A stretch of 64,000 bases of DNA from Shimia sp039969785 (GTDB lineage: Bacteria; Pseudomonadota; Alphaproteobacteria; Rhodobacterales; Rhodobacteraceae). The position numbers were made by a program, and so were the translations under genes. Numbering within the stretch: the stretch's first letter is position 1; every line of letters starts with the position of its first letter. The notes under the pieces were generated by a model. The model had not been told where the DNA came from. It saw only the letters and a list, made by a program, of their open reading frames with translations, and did not search any database. Positions 61,031 to 64,000 of this stretch are shown piece by piece. The stretch is from NCBI RefSeq assembly GCF_039969785.1, contig NZ_JBDVNC010000003.1, forward strand, positions 5,496-69,495, given 5' to 3'.

Positions 61031-64000
61031 ATGCGTGATTTGGCCGATGACGAAGTGAATAATTCTGTTGCGGGAAAAGACAATCTGGCAGGGCATGGTT
61101 GGGGCCTGCGCGCCACCGTTGGAGAAGAGACTGGGAATACCGTACGCTCGCTGGATGCGGGCCTGGGTCATATCGAAGTGATCGACGGGCCGCTCCCGGA
61201 TGAAGAGGAAAAAGCCAAAGACGCGCTGGCTGAAGAAGGTCTCGAAATCCTTGAAGGGGAAGGTGACACCGAGGTTGCGACCGAGGATCAGCCGACGGAT
61301 CTGGACGCACAGGATGCAGCGCTGCAAGCTGAAGCGGCCACGCAGGATACGGCAGCCTTCCGACAGCAAGACGCGTCGCATACCATCAAGTTCGAGGCAC
61401 GTTCAATTTCGGAAGACAGGGCGCCTATTTGGGCACCCTCTGAAGTGCAGAACGACGTTCACCGGGAACCCATGGAGCTGACATCGTATCAGCCTGCGGA
61501 AGAAGGATTTTTTGGGCCTCCCGCGCCACATGATTTCCAAATGGATGGTTGTGGATGTGCCATGTGCTGCATGGGGGCTGCCTCGGACGGCCCCATGATC
61601 GCAGACCCTGCTTTCGGAGACGGGGCGCCCGGTCCGGCAGGCTCCATTGCGACGCTGGCCGATTACCTCGTTAACGGGTACTGGAACGATACCGGGCGCA
61701 CGGCGCATTGGTTCAACATGACCAATTCCGGTACCGGTGCCAACGATGGCATACTCTATTACAACATGTCTGGCTGGTCTGAAGATGCCAACGGCCTGAC
61801 AGCCGCGCGCAGGACAATGGTGGAAAACGCGCTGGATGTTTATGAGGACATTCTGGGCATAAACTTTATCGAAACTACCAGCACGGCCGGCCATGTCGAT
61901 ATCTTCTTCAAAGACAATGTCGCCAACCGGGCTTTTGCCAATTATGTCTATCATTCCGGAAATGGGGGTGCGGTCGATTATGCCCGTATCAACATTGATG
62001 TGAATTGGAACGGCGGGGCAACCAACATTGGATCGTGGGCCTTTACCACAGCGCTACACGAAATTGGTCACGTCCTGGGCCTAGGTCACCAGGGCGATTA
62101 TAATGCGGGTTCAGGGACACCGAGCTACAACAACTCTGCACAATTCGCCAACGATACGCTGCAACAGACGATAATGTCCTATTGGGGGCAGTCGAATTAC
62201 ACACCTCCCGGGCAATCCACACCGAGCAACGTCAATCCAATCGGTCTGATGGCGGTGGACTGGCGTGCGATGGAAATCCTTTATGGTAGCCAAGGCTACG
62301 GCGTGGCCAATGGGTCGACAACCGGGAACACCACCTGGGGGTTCAACGACAGCTGGGGCAGTTCCAGCAATCCACCCGTCGGCAACCTGTTAAACAATGC
62401 TTTCAACTCGATGGGCAGCCTGCTGGATACTAATTCGGTCGCGATCGTCGATGGCGGGGGCAATGACACGCTGGACCTGAGCGGTTTTTCCAACAACACG
62501 CGCATCGATGTTTCTGAGGCTTATACATCCTCGACCCAGGGTTCGCTCTCCAACGTGGGTGGCCGGGTCGGCAACCTGTCAATCGCACCGGGAACGATCA
62601 TCGAGAACGTGATCGGCGGGTCTGGCAGCGAGGTGATTCTTGGCAACGCGGCCCACAACAATCTTGACGGCAATAGTGGTAATGACTCGCTCTATGGCTA
62701 TGGCGGCAATGACACGCTGATCGGCGATGGCGGCACCGACTATATGAGTGGCAGCTCCGGGAATGACAGCCTGTCCGGTGGCAGCAGCGCGGACTCGCTT
62801 TATGGCAGCTCCGGCAATGACACGCTCGATGGCGGCTCCGGCAGCGACTATCTCAGTGCAGGCAGCGACAATGACCTTTTGCTGGGCGACAGCGGCACCG
62901 ACACGCTTTATGGCAGCACCGGCAATGACACGCTGCGCGGCGGGTTCTCGACCGACAGCGTTAACGCCGGGGCGGGTGATGACCTGATCCAGGTGCTGGA
63001 CGGGGAATTCTATGACAGTGTTGATGGCGGCAGCGGCAACGATACGCTGGATCATTCCGACCACACCCAGAGCGGGGATATCTTTGACTTCGAGGGCGGA
63101 ACGATTTCGGGTTATGGCGGCGGCTCTGTCACCGGCATTGAACATTACCGGGACGGGTCGGGTGGCAACACGATCATCTGGACCAGTATTTCCAACGGCA
63201 CCGTGGATGCGGGCGGCGGCAACGATACCGTGCATTCGGGTAACTATTCCTCTGAAACGCTGAATGGTGGGGCTGGTATCGATACGCTCAACACCAGCGC
63301 CTTCGGCGGAAACTATGTGGTCAATCTGGCCACGGGCTTGACCAACTTTACCGGTGAATCCTTCATCAACTTTGAAAACCTGATCTCGGGCGACGGCGAT
63401 GATTTGCTGACTGGCACGAGTGGAAATAACAGCATTGAAGGCGGTCTCGGCGACGACACAATCGATGGCGGTAATGGCACAGATACGCTGCGTGGTGATG
63501 GCGGCAACGACCTGCTGATCACCAACATCCTCGATCACGATGAGATCTTTGATGGCGGCGCGGGCAACGACACGTTCAGTTTTGCAACATTCGGCAGCAG
63601 CTATATCGTGAACCTTGCACTGGGTGACTTTGACCGCACCGCGGGATCCTACGAAAACACCTTGATCTCGATCGAGAATGTGCTGGCGGGCAGCGGAAAC
63701 GATACGATCACCGGTTCGTCGGTAGCCAACGATATTGATGGCGGCAGCGGCAATGACACGATCTTTGGCGACGGCGGGGCTGATACGCTGCGTGGCGGTG
63801 CAGGAGATGATACGCTGGATGGCGGTGCAGGAGACGACACGCTGATCGGTGGGGACGGCAGTGACAGCATGCTTGGTGGCGACGGTGCGGATTTCCTTGA
63901 TGGTGGTAGTTGGACTGATACGCTGGATGGCGGGTCGGGCAACGACACGCTGCTTGGGGGCACGGGCAGTGATCTCCTTCAGGGCGGTGCCGATGATGAC
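61031..64000 (+). CDS. M10 serralysin-like RTX metalloprotease, 3' end outside window
   Basis: The open frame runs off the right edge (990 codons present, no stop). ATG 61031 is preceded by GGAG with a 6-base spacer; ATG 61019 is an alternative. An acidic leader of about 190 residues contains an unusual Cys cluster ('DGCGCAMCCMGAA', Cys174, 176, 179 and 180). The catalytic domain holds 'LHEIGHVLGLGHQGDYN' (zinc His343, 347 and 353 with Glu344, and the usual Gly) and a Met-turn 'TIMSYWGQSN' (Met382). RTX repeats begin at about residue 475 with several copies of 'GNDTLxGGSGxD', interrupted by spacers. A type I secretion tail should lie beyond the edge. It is a second M10 protease besides the one at 37690, larger and with a longer leader. 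Confidence 0.85.
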   Translation, partial: MRDLADDEVNNSVAGKDNLAGHGWGLRATVGEETGNTVRSLDAGLGHIEVIDGPLPDEEEKAKDALAEEGLEILEGEGDTEVATEDQPTDLDAQDAALQAEAATQDTAAFRQQDASHTIKFEARSISEDRAPIWAPSEVQNDVHREPMELTSYQPAEEGFFGPPAPHDFQMDGCGCAMCCMGAASDGPMIADPAFGDGAPGPAGSIATLADYLVNGYWNDTGRTAHWFNMTNSGTGANDGILYYNMSGWSEDANGLTAARRTMVENALDVYEDILGINFIETTSTAGHVDIFFKDNVANRAFANYVYHSGNGGAVDYARINIDVNWNGGATNIGSWAFTTALHEIGHVLGLGHQGDYNAGSGTPSYNNSAQFANDTLQQTIMSYWGQSNYTPPGQSTPSNVNPIGLMAVDWRAMEILYGSQGYGVANGSTTGNTTWGFNDSWGSSSNPPVGNLLNNAFNSMGSLLDTNSVAIVDGGGNDTLDLSGFSNNTRIDVSEAYTSSTQGSLSNVGGRVGNLSIAPGTIIENVIGGSGSEVILGNAAHNNLDGNSGNDSLYGYGGNDTLIGDGGTDYMSGSSGNDSLSGGSSADSLYGSSGNDTLDGGSGSDYLSAGSDNDLLLGDSGTDTLYGSTGNDTLRGGFSTDSVNAGAGDDLIQVLDGEFYDSVDGGSGNDTLDHSDHTQSGDIFDFEGGTISGYGGGSVTGIEHYRDGSGGNTIIWTSISNGTVDAGGGNDTVHSGNYSSETLNGGAGIDTLNTSAFGGNYVVNLATGLTNFTGESFINFENLISGDGDDLLTGTSGNNSIEGGLGDDTIDGGNGTDTLRGDGGNDLLITNILDHDEIFDGGAGNDTFSFATFGSSYIVNLALGDFDRTAGSYENTLISIENVLAGSGNDTITGSSVANDIDGGSGNDTIFGDGGADTLRGGAGDDTLDGGAGDDTLIGGDGSDSMLGGDGADFLDGGSWTDTLDGGSGNDTLLGGTGSDLLQGGADDD

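Overview
The window looks like most of a plasmid from a marine alphaproteobacterium of the Roseobacter group (Rhodobacteraceae). The basis is established family knowledge: a RepA-type (RPA family) replication initiator divergent from parAB, next to a rhamnose (rml) operon, is the layout of the RepA-I 'biofilm plasmids' of roseobacters. The GC-rich coding sequence, the RTX genes and the absence of rRNA, tRNA or other housekeeping genes agree with an extrachromosomal element. I cannot tell whether the ends join; the last gene runs off the right edge.

Region 1 (1-8 kb) mixes transposon wreckage with surface-glycan genes. It holds an IS5 fragment fused to an IS3 fragment, a dead IS481-type transposase, a frame-broken IS427-type element with clear ends and a TA target duplication, and a Tn3 transposase tail. 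Between them lie three sulfotransferases and a hexapeptide acetyltransferase. Region 2 (8-23.3 kb) is a glycan-modification island: five more sulfotransferase-like genes (eight in all), two large galactofuranosyltransferase-like enzymes, a 1040-residue protein with a C-terminal glycosyltransferase, and a beta-helix protein.

Region 3 (23.3-41.9 kb) carries five large RTX (Gly/Asp-rich, calcium-binding) proteins and one serralysin-like M10 metalloprotease. Their N-terminal parts differ: a GH12-like glycoside hydrolase, a von Willebrand A domain, a propeller-like repeat domain, a zinc protease. Five of the six end in (D)DFIF or GFIF and the sixth in DDFLFG, as expected for type I secretion, yet no type I exporter is present here. 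A second M10-like RTX protease begins at 61.0 kb and leaves the window.

Region 4 (42.7-55.3 kb) is polysaccharide export and precursor supply: KpsT/KpsE/KpsM-like ABC export proteins, a third GlfT-like glycosyltransferase, rmlC-rmlB-rmlD-rmlA (dTDP-L-rhamnose), a manC-type enzyme (GDP-mannose), ugd (UDP-glucuronate), an SDR epimerase and a priming sugar transferase. Region 5 (55.4-59.2 kb) is the maintenance module: parB and parA on the minus strand, an origin with three 22-bp iterons and a DnaA box, and repA on the plus strand. Two identical 16-bp palindromes resembling parS lie 2-8 kb away.

Together the genes could make nucleotide sugars, assemble and export a rhamnose/uronate polysaccharide, possibly add galactofuranose and sulfate, and surround the cell with secreted calcium-binding proteins and proteases: a mobile attachment and matrix kit. 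Sulfated glycan as the product is inference.
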